Below the pieces are notes generated by a model. That model ran no database searches, was not told where the DNA came from, and saw only the letters and a list, made by a program, of their open reading frames with translations. Shown in pieces: positions 28,301 to 35,652 of a stretch of DNA of 64,000 nucleotides; positions within the stretch are counted from its first letter, which is position 1, and every line of letters begins with the position of its first letter. The position numbers and the translations under genes are program-made. Source of the stretch: an uncultured Atopobiaceae bacterium (lineage in GTDB: Bacteria; Actinomycetota; Coriobacteriia; Coriobacteriales; Atopobiaceae); contig CAKVON010000007.1 in NCBI GenBank assembly GCA_934792625.1, positions 1 through 64,000 of the forward strand, written 5' to 3'.

Positions 28301-29105
28301 CGTGGCGTACCTCGAGGTACTTCTCGAAGGCGGCCTTGACGACCTCGTCGTCGATCTGGATGTTCTCGAGCTGCGTGCCGAAGGTGGTGTGGCGGCAGTG
28401 GTCGGACCAGTAGGTGTCGATCACGCGGATCTCGGTGATGGTGGGGTCGCGGTGCTCTGCCGAGAAGTACCTCTGGCAGAACTCGATGTCGGCGAGGTCC
28501 ATGGCCAGGCCACGGTCGGCGATGACGGCCTTGAGGCCGTCCTGGTCGAGCTCGCGGAAGCCGTCGAGGACCTCGACGTCGTCCGGGGTCACGACCTCCA
28601 TCTTGAGGGTGTCCTTGGTCGCCAGCGAGGCCTCACGAGCCTCGACCGGGTTGATGACGTAGTGCTTGATGGCGTCGACGTCGTCGGCGGTAAGCTCGCC
28701 CTCGAGCACGTAGACCTTGGCGGAGCGCACGTCGGGGCGCTCGCCGGCGCTGACGAGCTGCACGCACTCGCTGGCGGAGTCGGCGCGCTGGTCGAACTGG
28801 CCGGGCAGGAACTCGACGGCGAAGACGGCGCTGCCCTCGGGTGCGGCGCTGACGTAGCCCCCCTCGTCGAGCTCGACGCCGTCGACGGGCAGCTCGGCGG
28901 TCGCGACGTCGACCTGCGGCTCGCTGAAGACGATGGGGACGCAGCGCTGGAAGAGGTCCTCGCCAATCCCCTCGACGTCGTAGCGGTTGATGACGCGTAG
29001 CCCCGTGAGGCTGTCGATGCCCAGGATGGCACGCAGCTCGTGCGCGAGCTGCTGCGCCTCCACGTCGAAGCCCGGCTTCTTCTCAACGTAGGTGCGGAAG
29101 ACCAT
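25320..29105 (-). CDS. purL: Phosphoribosylformylglycinamidine synthase, single-chain (large PurL)
   Basis: 1,261 aa. Fourth step of purine synthesis: FGAR plus glutamine and ATP to FGAM. It is the long form, with synthetase and glutaminase in one chain. Landmarks: TYWSDHCRHTTF, NETHNHPTEIEPFGGAATC, SYVYQAMRVTGAADP, the duplicated ATP-grasp-like half with GGKDSMSGSF, and the C-terminal class I glutaminase with PGNNCEYDSARAF, IPGGFSGGDEPDG, nucleophile Cys in MLGICNGFQAL and the His in ISHGEGRF. ATG 29105 is used (MVFRTYVEKK); the frame is open upstream but lacks a ribosome site. Monocistronic here. Confidence 0.97.
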   Translation of the reverse strand: MVFRTYVEKKPGFDVEAQQLAHELRAILGIDSLTGLRVINRYDVEGIGEDLFQRCVPIVFSEPQVDVATAELPVDGVELDEGGYVSAAPEGSAVFAVEFLPGQFDQRADSASECVQLVSAGERPDVRSAKVYVLEGELTADDVDAIKHYVINPVEAREASLATKDTLKMEVVTPDDVEVLDGFRELDQDGLKAVIADRGLAMDLADIEFCQRYFSAEHRDPTITEIRVIDTYWSDHCRHTTFGTQLENIQIDDEVVKAAFEKYLEVRHELGRDAKPVCLMDMGTIGAKWLKKQGILTNLDESEEINACTVKVTVDVDGEDQDWLFLFKNETHNHPTEIEPFGGAATCVGGAIRDPLSGRSYVYQAMRVTGAADPTVPVSETRAGKLPQRKLVTTAAAGYSSYGNQIGLATGQVSELYHPGYVAKRMEVGAVVGATPASHVRRECPAPGDKIVLLGGRTGRDGIGGATGSSKTQNVESLEECGAEVQKGNAPVERKLQRLFRRGDACRLIKRCNDFGAGGVSVAVGELADGLDIDLDRVTKKYEGLDGTELAISESQERMAVALAAADVDEFMGYAREENLEATVIATVTEDPRVHITWRGDTVVDLSREFLASNGAPKHMDVHVTKAERWEPEWAGDTVAERMASLVSDINVASNKGLSERFDSTIGAATVLMPFGGKTQLTPTSAMVAKFPVDGETTTASAMAWGFNPYLMEKNQFAGAYLSVVESVSKLVAAGFCHRDAYLSFQEYFERLRNDPERWGKPMAAVLGALEAQMDLGAGAIGGKDSMSGSFEDAEGELNVPPTLISFAVAVGKAARATSPEFKGAGHRVVCVEPAEYGDDYRPSATGLLATFDAIERLVSDGAALAVSTPGYGGEAEALFKMCVGNQLGVELSPDVPADSLFVPAYGSFLVELADGAELPVATDDVAVELVGTTTEAYEFVVEGEKCDLAQLQQAWEGAIEGVFPYRTPADAELPAVEKIDFVAKDVHVYGGDKIARPRVIIPVFPGNNCEYDSARAFTAAGAEADVLVINNLTPEAVAESTHELAERIRKSQIVMIPGGFSGGDEPDGSAKFITAFFRAPEVTEAVRDLLQARDGLMLGICNGFQALVKLGLVPYGDIVDATADAPTLTFNTIGRHQSRLVRTRVASNMSPWLSQCEQGSDYTVAISHGEGRFVANDDVLAKMVAAGQVATQYVDACGEPSMNLDVNPNGSVACVEGITSPDGRVFGKMGHVERRGDGLYANVPGEKFMPIFESGVRYFS
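28458..28467 (+). repeat. TGCCGAGAAG dispersed motif, copy 9
   Basis: CTCTGCCGAGAAGTACC inside purL; the gene reads the complement as Tyr-Phe-Ser-Ala-Glu, the third codon phase. Confidence 0.75.
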
Positions 29106-29383
29106 TCGTCCTGCCCTTCTCGGTATTGGACGCGCCTGTCGCGACGCGCCCGTCTCCGTGTATGTCCCGCGCCGCGCATGCCGGCGCGACGCCTGGTTGT
29201 GGCACAGCTGGGCGGCCCCAACCAAGCTTCCATTATGTACCGAGAAGGACGTCGGTGCCGTGCGGGGCCGCCCCGCTTCGCGGCGAAAACAGATGCGACC
29301 GCGGTGGTCGGTCGCACGGCGGGCGCTGTGTGGCGCTATGCTGTTCGAAATCTGTCGGTCCATACGAGAAGGGTGGCGCGGAA
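29106..29383. promoter_or_regulatory. Divergent promoter region purL / transglutaminase-like gene
   Basis: 278 bases without a gene. On the minus strand TACATAATGG (complement of 29230-29239) is a plausible purL -10. Two TACCGAGAAG variants of the dispersed motif lie here, 29116-29125 (complement; directly upstream of the purL start, where GAGAAGGGCAGGA may also serve as ribosome site) and 29238-29247, abutting the -10. No riboswitch is recognised. Confidence 0.45.
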
Positions 29384-30772
29384 ATGGCAAGCTACGAGGC
29401 GACGAACGAGGACTTCTGCCACCTGGACGACGGCCTGCCGGCCGAGATCTTGCGCCTGCGCGACGCGGGCGACCTTACCCGGGCCGTTCGCCTGATCGAG
29501 GCCGAGCTCGACGCGGGGACGCGCCCCGAGCTCGCCTCGTGCATGCGTGCCGAGCGCGCCCGGATGCTGCGCGTGCCGCTCGACTACTGCGTCACGCGCG
29601 AGCGGGCCATCGGGCAGATTCGTGGGGAGTGGCCCGACTTCGGCGAGGCCGACCTCGACCGCCTCGTCGACCATGGGCGAATCGACTGGCGCTTCGTCGA
29701 CGGCGAGCAGCGCTTCCTCGACAGCTTCGTGGACTCGCTGCGCAAGTACCCCGAGGAGGCCACGGGCCTCGACTGCCCCGCCCAGGACCGCACCGCCCAG
29801 CTCGCCGTGATCGACGAGATGCGCGAGTCCGGCTCGGCGGAGCGTCGCGTCCGCATTCGCGCAACCGTCGCTGCGTCCGACGGCGTCGCCATCGACGCGG
29901 ACGCCCGTGTGCGCTGCTGGCTACCGCTGCCCGCCGCATGCCCCCAGATCTGCGACGTCCGCCTGCTCGACTCCACCCCCGGCGCCGTCGTCGCCCCGGC
30001 CGACGCACCGCAGCGCACGGCGTACTGGGACGTGCGTGGGCAGCGAGAGTTCTTCGTCGACTACGAGTACACGATCCGCGCCCCCTACGTGGACCTGTGG
30101 GCCACCCGAACCGTGCCCGCCCCGGCAGACGAGCGATTCCCGGCGGCGCCCGCGCCCTGCGAGGCCGACCTCGCCGAGCTGCGCCCGCACGTCACCTTCA
30201 CCCCGTACCTGCGCGAGCTTGCCGAGCGCGTGTTCGCCGGCATCCCCGCCGACGACCTTCTCGCCCGCGCACGTGCTGCCTACGACTACGTTACGAACAA
30301 CGTCGACTATCGCTTCCAGCCCGCCTACCTGCTGCTCGACCCGATTGCGGACGGCTGTGCCAAGTCCTTGCGCGGCGACTGCGGCGTGCTCGCCCTCACC
30401 TTCATCACGCTGTGCCGTCTGGGCGGCGTGCCCGCGCGCTGGCAGAGTGGCCTGTACGCGTCGCCCGAGGACGCGGGTCCGCACGACTGGGCGATGTTCT
30501 ACGTCGCCGACCTGGGCTGGCTGTGGGCCGACTGCTCGTTCGGCTCGGCCGCGCGCCGCGACGGCGACGAGGCCCGCCGCCGCTTCTACTTCGGCAACCT
30601 CGGCCCCTGGCGCATGGTGGCAAACTCCGCCTTCATGGCGCCGCTCGAGCCTGCGTGCGAGGTGCTGCGCAACGACCCGTTCGACAACCAGGTGGGCGAG
30701 ATGGTGGTGGGACGGCGCGGCCTCACGACGCACGAGCTCGTCTGCGAGCAGCGCGTCGTCTCCATGGCCTAG
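29384..30772 (+). CDS. Transglutaminase-like cysteine protease-fold protein
   Basis: 462 aa without a signal peptide, so cytoplasmic. The C-terminal domain has the transglutaminase-like core: Cys in LRGDCGVLALTFITLCR (about residue 333), His in PHDWAMFY (about 367) and Asp in LWADCSF (about 383). Before it lie a central beta-rich region (VRIRATVAASDG...VRCWLPLP) common in these proteins and an N-terminal helical part with EILRLRDAGDLTRAVRLIEAE. Bacterial members are proteases or amidases of mostly unknown role. ATG 29384 (MASYEATNED) is preferred for the AGAAGGGTGG site before it. Confidence 0.82.
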   Translation: MASYEATNEDFCHLDDGLPAEILRLRDAGDLTRAVRLIEAELDAGTRPELASCMRAERARMLRVPLDYCVTRERAIGQIRGEWPDFGEADLDRLVDHGRIDWRFVDGEQRFLDSFVDSLRKYPEEATGLDCPAQDRTAQLAVIDEMRESGSAERRVRIRATVAASDGVAIDADARVRCWLPLPAACPQICDVRLLDSTPGAVVAPADAPQRTAYWDVRGQREFFVDYEYTIRAPYVDLWATRTVPAPADERFPAAPAPCEADLAELRPHVTFTPYLRELAERVFAGIPADDLLARARAAYDYVTNNVDYRFQPAYLLLDPIADGCAKSLRGDCGVLALTFITLCRLGGVPARWQSGLYASPEDAGPHDWAMFYVADLGWLWADCSFGSAARRDGDEARRRFYFGNLGPWRMVANSAFMAPLEPACEVLRNDPFDNQVGEMVVGRRGLTTHELVCEQRVVSMA

Positions 30773-30863
30773 TCCGTCTCCACGCGACCGCCACGTTTGG
30801 CAGAAGAGCCGTTCGCCGATTTACCTGTGTAAATGGTTGACGAATTGGATTTCATTCAACAAC

Positions 30864-30951
30864 TTGACTACTTTTCGCTGGTCAATCAACACTTTCTTGC
30901 GGAAAGTTGTCGCCTGAGTGCTAGCGATCGAATGCGAGCGGCTATTATATA
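30864..30951 (+). promoter_or_regulatory. A+T-rich control region of fba
   Basis: Unusually A+T-rich for the window. Inverted repeat TTGAC (30864-30868) / GTCAA (30881-30885), a small hairpin ACTTTC (30891-30896) / GAAAGT (30902-30907), and -10-like TATTAT/TATATA (30943-30951). No good -35 at the right distance, which fits activator- or repressor-controlled expression. Confidence 0.45.
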
Positions 30952-30992
30952 AGTCGCCCAAAGCACCACTCACCGACAGATGGGGGAACAAC

Positions 30993-31865
30993 ATGCTCGT
31001 TAACGCCAAGGCCATGCTTCAGAGTGCCGAGAAGGGCCACTACGGCATCGGCGCGTTCAACACCAACAACCTCGAGTGGGCCTCGTCCATCCTGGACGCC
31101 GGCGAGGAGCTCCAGTCCCCGCTCATCATCCAGTGCACCGGCGGCGCCGCCAAGTGGCAGACCAGCTTCAAGATCGTCTCCGACATGGTCCACCAGCTCG
31201 TTGAGGACAAGAACATCACCGTCCCCGTCGCCCTGCACCTCGACCACGGCTCCTACGAGGAGTGCCACAAGTGCATCGAGGCCGGCTTCACCTCCATCAT
31301 GTATGACGGCTCTCACGAGAAGGACTTCCAGACCAACCTCGACCGTACCGCCGAGCTGGTCAAGCTCGCCCACTCCAAGGGCCTGTCCATCGAGGCCGAG
31401 GTCGGCGGCATCGGTGGCGTCGAGGACGGCGTCGCCTCCGCCGGCGAGCTCGCCGACCCCGAGCAGTGCAAGGCCATCGCCGACACCGGCGTCGACTTCC
31501 TCGCCTGCGGCATCGGCAACATCCACGGCCTGTACCCCGCCGACTGGCAGGGCCTGTCCTTCGATCGCCTGGGCGAGATCAAGGCCCTGACCGGCGACCT
31601 GCCCCTGGTCCTGCACGGCGGCACCGGCATCCCCGTCGACCAGATCCAGAAGGCCATCTCGCTGGGCATCTCCAAGATCAACGTCAACACCGACCTCCAG
31701 GTCGTCTTTGCCGAGGCCACCCGCAAGTACATCGAGTCCGGCGCCGACCAGCAGGGCAAGGGCTACGACCCCCGCAAGCTCCTCAAGCCCGGTCGCGAGG
31801 CCATCGTCGAGCGCACCAAGGAGCTCATCCGCGAGTTCGGTTCCGAGGGCAAGGCCTGGAACTAA
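30993..31865 (+). CDS. fba: Class II fructose-bisphosphate aldolase family protein
   Basis: 290 aa. Zinc-dependent cleavage of fructose 1,6-bisphosphate (or a related ketose bisphosphate such as tagatose bisphosphate). GHYGIGAFNTNNLEW at the N-terminus, LHLDHGSYEE (catalytic Asp and zinc His, about residue 83), MYDGSH, EAEVGGIGGVEDG, NIHGLYP (zinc His), LVLHGGTGIP (zinc His) and KINVNTDLQ are all present. ATG 30993 begins the conserved MLVNAKAML. A terminator follows at 31916. Confidence 0.93.
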   Translation: MLVNAKAMLQSAEKGHYGIGAFNTNNLEWASSILDAGEELQSPLIIQCTGGAAKWQTSFKIVSDMVHQLVEDKNITVPVALHLDHGSYEECHKCIEAGFTSIMYDGSHEKDFQTNLDRTAELVKLAHSKGLSIEAEVGGIGGVEDGVASAGELADPEQCKAIADTGVDFLACGIGNIHGLYPADWQGLSFDRLGEIKALTGDLPLVLHGGTGIPVDQIQKAISLGISKINVNTDLQVVFAEATRKYIESGADQQGKGYDPRKLLKPGREAIVERTKELIREFGSEGKAWN

Positions 31866-31868
31866 GCC

Positions 31869-31888
31869 GCGCGCACTTCTCGCCAGGC
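31869..31888. repeat. 20-bp intergenic repeat, copy 2
   Basis: GCGCGCACTTCTCGCCAGGC, identical to 13925-13944, placed just after the fba stop and before its terminator. Confidence 0.8.
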
Positions 31889-31915
31889 AAAGGCCCTGGC
31901 AGGACAGTCGGATTG

Positions 31916-31946
31916 GGGAGGGTGCCTTCGGGTGCCCTCCCTTTTT
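31916..31946 (+). terminator. Terminator of fba
   Basis: 11-bp stem 31916-31926 / 31931-31941 (two wobble pairs) closed by a TTCG tetraloop and followed by TTTTT (31942-31946); a textbook example. Confidence 0.92.
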
Positions 31947-32051
31947 GTCGCATGCAATCGCTTCAGGCATTCATCAGGATGGATTGATCGCGACCGCGGC
32001 TTCATATTTTGTCGCGTTCCTGCCTGCGGATATGTTGATTGGAACGCTGTT

Positions 32052-32080
32052 TTGGCAGCCCGTTCGCGGGCGTGTATCAT
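32052..32080 (+). promoter_or_regulatory. Promoter of the NlpC/P60 hydrolase gene
   Basis: -35 TTGGCA (32052-32057), 17-base spacer, -10 TATCAT (32075-32080), 63 bases before the start codon. Confidence 0.75.
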
Positions 32081-32142
32081 TGGTTAAGTTCTTTCGGCAG
32101 CAAGGCCCGCTGCTTATCTGCACCCGTTACGAAAGGGGCCCC

Positions 32143-33315
32143 ATGACTCGAAAGACGGCATCGAAGCTGCTTGCCGCGGCACTCGCGGCATCCATTTCCG
32201 TCACCGGCGTCGGCCTGGCACTTCCCACCGTCGCGCTGGCCGACGAGTCCTCGGCCGAGCTCCAGGCTAAGCTCGACAGCGCAAAGGCGACCCTCGACGA
32301 CCTCTACGGCCAGGCCGAGGAGGCGTCCGAGAAGCTCAACGACACCAAGTACAAGCTCGAGCAGACCAACAAGAGCATCGAGCAGACCAAGAAGGACATC
32401 AAGGCGAAGGAGGCCGAGCTCAAGCAGGCCCAGGCCACGCTGTCCGACCGTGTCTCCGCCAACTACAAGAGCGGCGGCGTCTCGCTGCTCGAGCTCGTGC
32501 TCCAGTCCTCGAGCTTCGAGGAGCTGGCCAACAACATCTACTATGCGCAGAAGGTCAGCGCGAGCGACGAGAAGGCCATCGACACCGTCAGGACGGTCCA
32601 GGCCGAGCTCGACAAGAAGCAGACCTCCCTCGAGAAGGACAAGAAGGAGCAGGAGAAGCTCGTCGCCGACCAGCAGGCCCAGGCCGACGAGCTCAACGCC
32701 AAGGCGCAGGCCGCCCAGACCTACGTCGACGGCCTCGACTCCAAGGTCCAGGCCAAGCTCAAGGAGGAGCAGGAGGCCGCTCGCAAGAAGGCCGAGGAGG
32801 AGGCCAGGAAGAATCAGTCCAAGGCCGAGGAGGAGATCAAGAACAACAACGGGGGCAACTCCGGTGGCGGCAGCCACTCTTCCAACAACGGCGGTGGCAA
32901 CTCCGGTGGCGGCAGCCATTCCGGTGGCAACTCAGGCGGCGGCAACCATTCTGGCGGGAGCAACTCTGGCGGTGGCATCAGCTCCAGCGCCCGCAGCACC
33001 ATCGTCTCGACCGCCTACTCCCTGCTCGGCAAGGCCTACGTCTGGGGAGCCTCGGGCCCCAACGCCTATGACTGCTCGGGCCTGGTCCAGGCCTGCTACG
33101 GTGCCGCGGGCATCTACGTCCCGCACAGCTCCGGTGCCCTGTCCGCCTACTGCAACAAGCCTGCGTCGCAGGCCGTCGCAGGCGACATCGTGTGGAGGAG
33201 CGGCCACGTTGGCATCTGCATCGGCGGTGGCCAGACGATCGAGGCCATGAGCCCCGGCCAGGGCGTCACCTACGGCAGCATCTACACCTTCACGTCTGCG
33301 GGCTCTCCCGCCTAG
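32143..33315 (+). CDS. Secreted coiled-coil NlpC/P60 peptidoglycan hydrolase
   Basis: 390 aa. Probably cleaves cell-wall peptides between daughter cells, as PcsB/RipA-like proteins do. Sec signal peptide ending in VALADE (about residue 31), a PcsB-type coiled coil (about 35-235), a Gly/Ser/Asn/His-rich linker (about 240-285: repeats of GGNSGGGSHS), and a C-terminal NlpC/P60 domain with catalytic Cys in YDCSGLVQ (about 311) and His in GHVGICIG (about 355). ATG 32143 has GAAAGGGG upstream. Its coil shares SSSFEELANN and YKSGG with the Tat-exported protein at 2292. Confidence 0.93.
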   Translation: MTRKTASKLLAAALAASISVTGVGLALPTVALADESSAELQAKLDSAKATLDDLYGQAEEASEKLNDTKYKLEQTNKSIEQTKKDIKAKEAELKQAQATLSDRVSANYKSGGVSLLELVLQSSSFEELANNIYYAQKVSASDEKAIDTVRTVQAELDKKQTSLEKDKKEQEKLVADQQAQADELNAKAQAAQTYVDGLDSKVQAKLKEEQEAARKKAEEEARKNQSKAEEEIKNNNGGNSGGGSHSSNNGGGNSGGGSHSGGNSGGGNHSGGSNSGGGISSSARSTIVSTAYSLLGKAYVWGASGPNAYDCSGLVQACYGAAGIYVPHSSGALSAYCNKPASQAVAGDIVWRSGHVGICIGGGQTIEAMSPGQGVTYGSIYTFTSAGSPA

Positions 33316-33355
33316 CGTCGGGCGCGGCAAGGCTGGCGTACATAGCGACAAGCGA

Positions 33356-33383
33356 GGGGTCGACCGCATGGTCGGCCCCTTTG
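33356..33383 (+). terminator. Terminator of the NlpC/P60 gene
   Basis: 10-bp stem 33356-33365 / 33370-33379 with one G-T pair and loop GCAT, then TTT. Confidence 0.75.
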
Positions 33384-33534
33384 TCGTGTCTTGCCATATT
33401 TGCGCCCGCCCCCGCGTGCCACATGGTCCTTCTCGGTTGCTCAGATGCTCTCTCGCTTTTGGGCGAGAGGGGCATGGGGCGAATCGGGGAGCGTTAGACT
33501 GGACCCGATGCGTAATTCGGACCAGGGAGGTCAT

Positions 33535-34365
33535 ATGTTCTGTCCCAAGTGCGGCGTCCAGAACCCCGACGACGCCAAGTTCTGCGCCGGCTGCGGCGCC
33601 CCGATCTCGAGGCCTGCCGCAGCAGCTGGCGCCACGTCGGAAACGTCGACTTCGACGTCCGTCGCCGGCCCCGCCATCCGCAAGGCCCCGTACAAGCCGC
33701 TGATCATCGCCGCCGTCGGCCTGGTCGCGATCCTGGCCGTGGTCTTCGCGGTCATCGTCCCCGCGTGCTCCGGGCCCAAGCTGCAGACCTTCCGCTTTGC
33801 CTACGGCAGCCAGGGCCTCTGCTTCTCCACCAACGGCAAGCAGGCGACCTTCGTGGTGAATGGCTTGGAGGGCAAGGGCGACGTCTCCAGGGTGAGGGAC
33901 GAGGGCGACGTCGTGGCCTATGAGCTCGACGTGGACTCGCTGAGCGGAGACGTCACCGGTGACAACGCCCCTTCGATGATGGTCTTCTACATGCCCAAGG
34001 GCGCCTCCACCAGCAACCCCGTTGGCAAGTGGGGCTTCTTCGGCGCCACCGACAGCTCCGGCAGCATGTACGTTACGGACGTTTGCTTCGAGCTCGACAA
34101 GGACGGTAAGGGCAAGTCCACGACCTCCAACGGCTATGGCGACAAGGACGAGGTCGCCGCGGCCATCAACAAGGACATCCTCGGTGCCGCCGAGAAGTAC
34201 GGCTCCAAGTCCGAGTACTCCATCAGCTGGGAGAAGGACGAGGTGGGTTCGTTCACCATCAAGGACGACAACGATGACTCCATGAGGCTCGAGCTTAGCG
34301 AGAAGTACTTCGAGGACTGCGACTTTGCCTCCGATGCCGACGCGAAGCTTTCCGACCAGCGTTAG
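33535..34365 (+). CDS. Zinc-ribbon membrane protein, duplicate 1
   Basis: 276 aa. N-terminal zinc ribbon (C3, C6, C17, C20: CPKCG...FCAGCG), an Ala/Thr/Ser-rich linker, one membrane helix (about residues 46-72) ending in VPACSG, then an extracytoplasmic domain of unknown fold with LCFSTNGKQATF and FYMPKGASTSNPVGKWGF. Topology is ribbon inside, large domain outside. The PAC just after the helix resembles a lipobox but sits far from the N-terminus. The start has AGGGAGG and a TAGACT -10 at 33495. The next gene is a near copy. Function unknown. Confidence 0.85.
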   Translation: MFCPKCGVQNPDDAKFCAGCGAPISRPAAAAGATSETSTSTSVAGPAIRKAPYKPLIIAAVGLVAILAVVFAVIVPACSGPKLQTFRFAYGSQGLCFSTNGKQATFVVNGLEGKGDVSRVRDEGDVVAYELDVDSLSGDVTGDNAPSMMVFYMPKGASTSNPVGKWGFFGATDSSGSMYVTDVCFELDKDGKGKSTTSNGYGDKDEVAAAINKDILGAAEKYGSKSEYSISWEKDEVGSFTIKDDNDDSMRLELSEKYFEDCDFASDADAKLSDQR

Positions 34366-34419
34366 GGCATCGGTCCAAGGGCATTTTGTTCGTGCCCTGA
34401 CATAACCTGACGAACGATG

Positions 34420-34451
34420 CGGGACCCGCCGCCGCAAGGCCGCGGGTCCCG
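34420..34451 (+). terminator. Terminator, duplicate 1
   Basis: CGGGACCCGC (34420-34429) pairs with GCGGGTCCCG (34442-34451). The hairpin, including its loop, is repeated base for base at 35485-35516. Confidence 0.85.
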
Positions 34452-34608
34452 TCTTACGTCGGCGAACGATTCGGCCTTGCTGATCCCAAAGTGCCGGTTT
34501 GCCGAGGCGGGCTCTGCCTGCATTTAGAGAATGAAATCAGGAAGGTGATGCGCAGGGGATAGACTTGGCATTGCCCGTTGTGGTCACCGACTAGACCAGG
34601 GAGGTCAT

Positions 34609-35421
34609 ATGTTCTGTCCCAAGTGCGGCGCCCAGAACCCCGACGACGCCAAGTTCTGCGCCGACTGTGGCGCCCCGATCTCGAGGCCTGCCGCAGCAGC
34701 TGGCGCCACGTCGGAAACGTCGACTGCGACGTTCGTCGCCGGCCCCACCGTCCGCAAGGCCCCGTACAAGCCGCTGATCATCGCCGCCGTCGGCCTGGTC
34801 GCGATTCTGACCGTGGTCTTCGCGGTCATCGTCCCCGCATGTTCTGCGTCCAAGGTGAAGACCTTCCGCATAGTCAACGGCAGCCAGGGCATCTGCTTCT
34901 CCACCAACGGCAAGCAGGCGACCTTCATGGTGGATGGCATAGAGGGCAGGGGTGACGTCTCTTGGGTGAGGGATGAGGGCGACACCGTTGTCTACAGGAT
35001 TGACGTGGACTCGCTGAGCGGAGACGTTTACAGCGATAGTGGCTACGCCCCCTCGAGCCTTGATTTCTACATGCCTGAGGACGCCTCTGCCGGCAACCCG
35101 GTCGGCAAGTGGGGCGTCAATGCCGAAATCGGCAACTCCGGCAATTGTTACTTTGTGGATGTCTGCATCGAGCTCGACAAGGACGGCAAGGGCAAAGTCA
35201 TTCCGAGGGGCGACAACCTCCTGGCTATCAATAAGGACATCCTCGGCGTGGCAGAGAAGTGTGGCTCCAAGTCCGAGTATTCCGTCGGCTGGGAGAAGGA
35301 CAAGGAGGGCTCGTATACTATCGAGGACGACACCGACGACTCCATGAGGCTCGAGCTTAGCGACAAGTACTTCGAGGACTGCAAGGATATCGGCGATTTC
35401 GGTGAAAACCTTTCCGATTAG
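34609..35421 (+). CDS. Zinc-ribbon membrane protein, duplicate 2
   Basis: 270 aa, near-identical to duplicate 1 over the first 85 residues (ribbon C3, C6, C17, C20, linker and helix) and more diverged outside the membrane (EDASAGNPVGKWGV, INKDILGVAEKCGSK). The ribosome site, the bases before the start, and the TAGACT -10 (34560-34565) are also shared with duplicate 1, so the whole promoter-to-terminator unit was copied. Conservation of the inside and divergence of the outside suggest different external ligands with a common internal partner. Confidence 0.85.
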   Translation: MFCPKCGAQNPDDAKFCADCGAPISRPAAAAGATSETSTATFVAGPTVRKAPYKPLIIAAVGLVAILTVVFAVIVPACSASKVKTFRIVNGSQGICFSTNGKQATFMVDGIEGRGDVSWVRDEGDTVVYRIDVDSLSGDVYSDSGYAPSSLDFYMPEDASAGNPVGKWGVNAEIGNSGNCYFVDVCIELDKDGKGKVIPRGDNLLAINKDILGVAEKCGSKSEYSVGWEKDKEGSYTIEDDTDDSMRLELSDKYFEDCKDIGDFGENLSD

Positions 35422-35484
35422 GACGAGGTCATCTCCCTAAGGAACGTTGGATTTGCGACGCTCGCTACAGCACGTCGCGTGATA

Positions 35485-35516
35485 CGGGACCCGCCGCCGC
35501 AAGGCCGCGGGTCCCG
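35485..35516 (+). terminator. Terminator, duplicate 2
   Basis: Exact copy of the 34420-34451 hairpin, at the matching place after the second gene; followed by TTCT. Confidence 0.85.
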
Positions 35517-35588
35517 TTCTGGTTGAGGGAACTTATCGGCAGGGGGAGGAGGGAGTGCCCGTTCCCCCCTTTAACTCGGCGCATTCGT

Positions 35589-35618
35589 TTGACATTGCGG
35601 GGCGGGCCTTGTGACAAT
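35589..35618 (+). promoter_or_regulatory. Promoter of the third family member
   Basis: Consensus -35 TTGACA (35589-35594), 18-base spacer, -10 GACAAT (35613-35618). Confidence 0.65.
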
Positions 35619-35652
35619 GGCTGTATCAGGACCCTATCTTGAGGAGGTCGTT

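Noticed and set aside
24150..29000. A 1,616-codon open frame on the plus strand
   Set aside because: It is the antisense of purL and the M42 gene, made of Val/Gly/Leu/Asp-rich sequence without domains; a high-G+C shadow.
30915..30940. CIRCE/HrcA operator (GAGTGCTAG)
   Set aside because: Only one half-site is present and the partner arm does not match.
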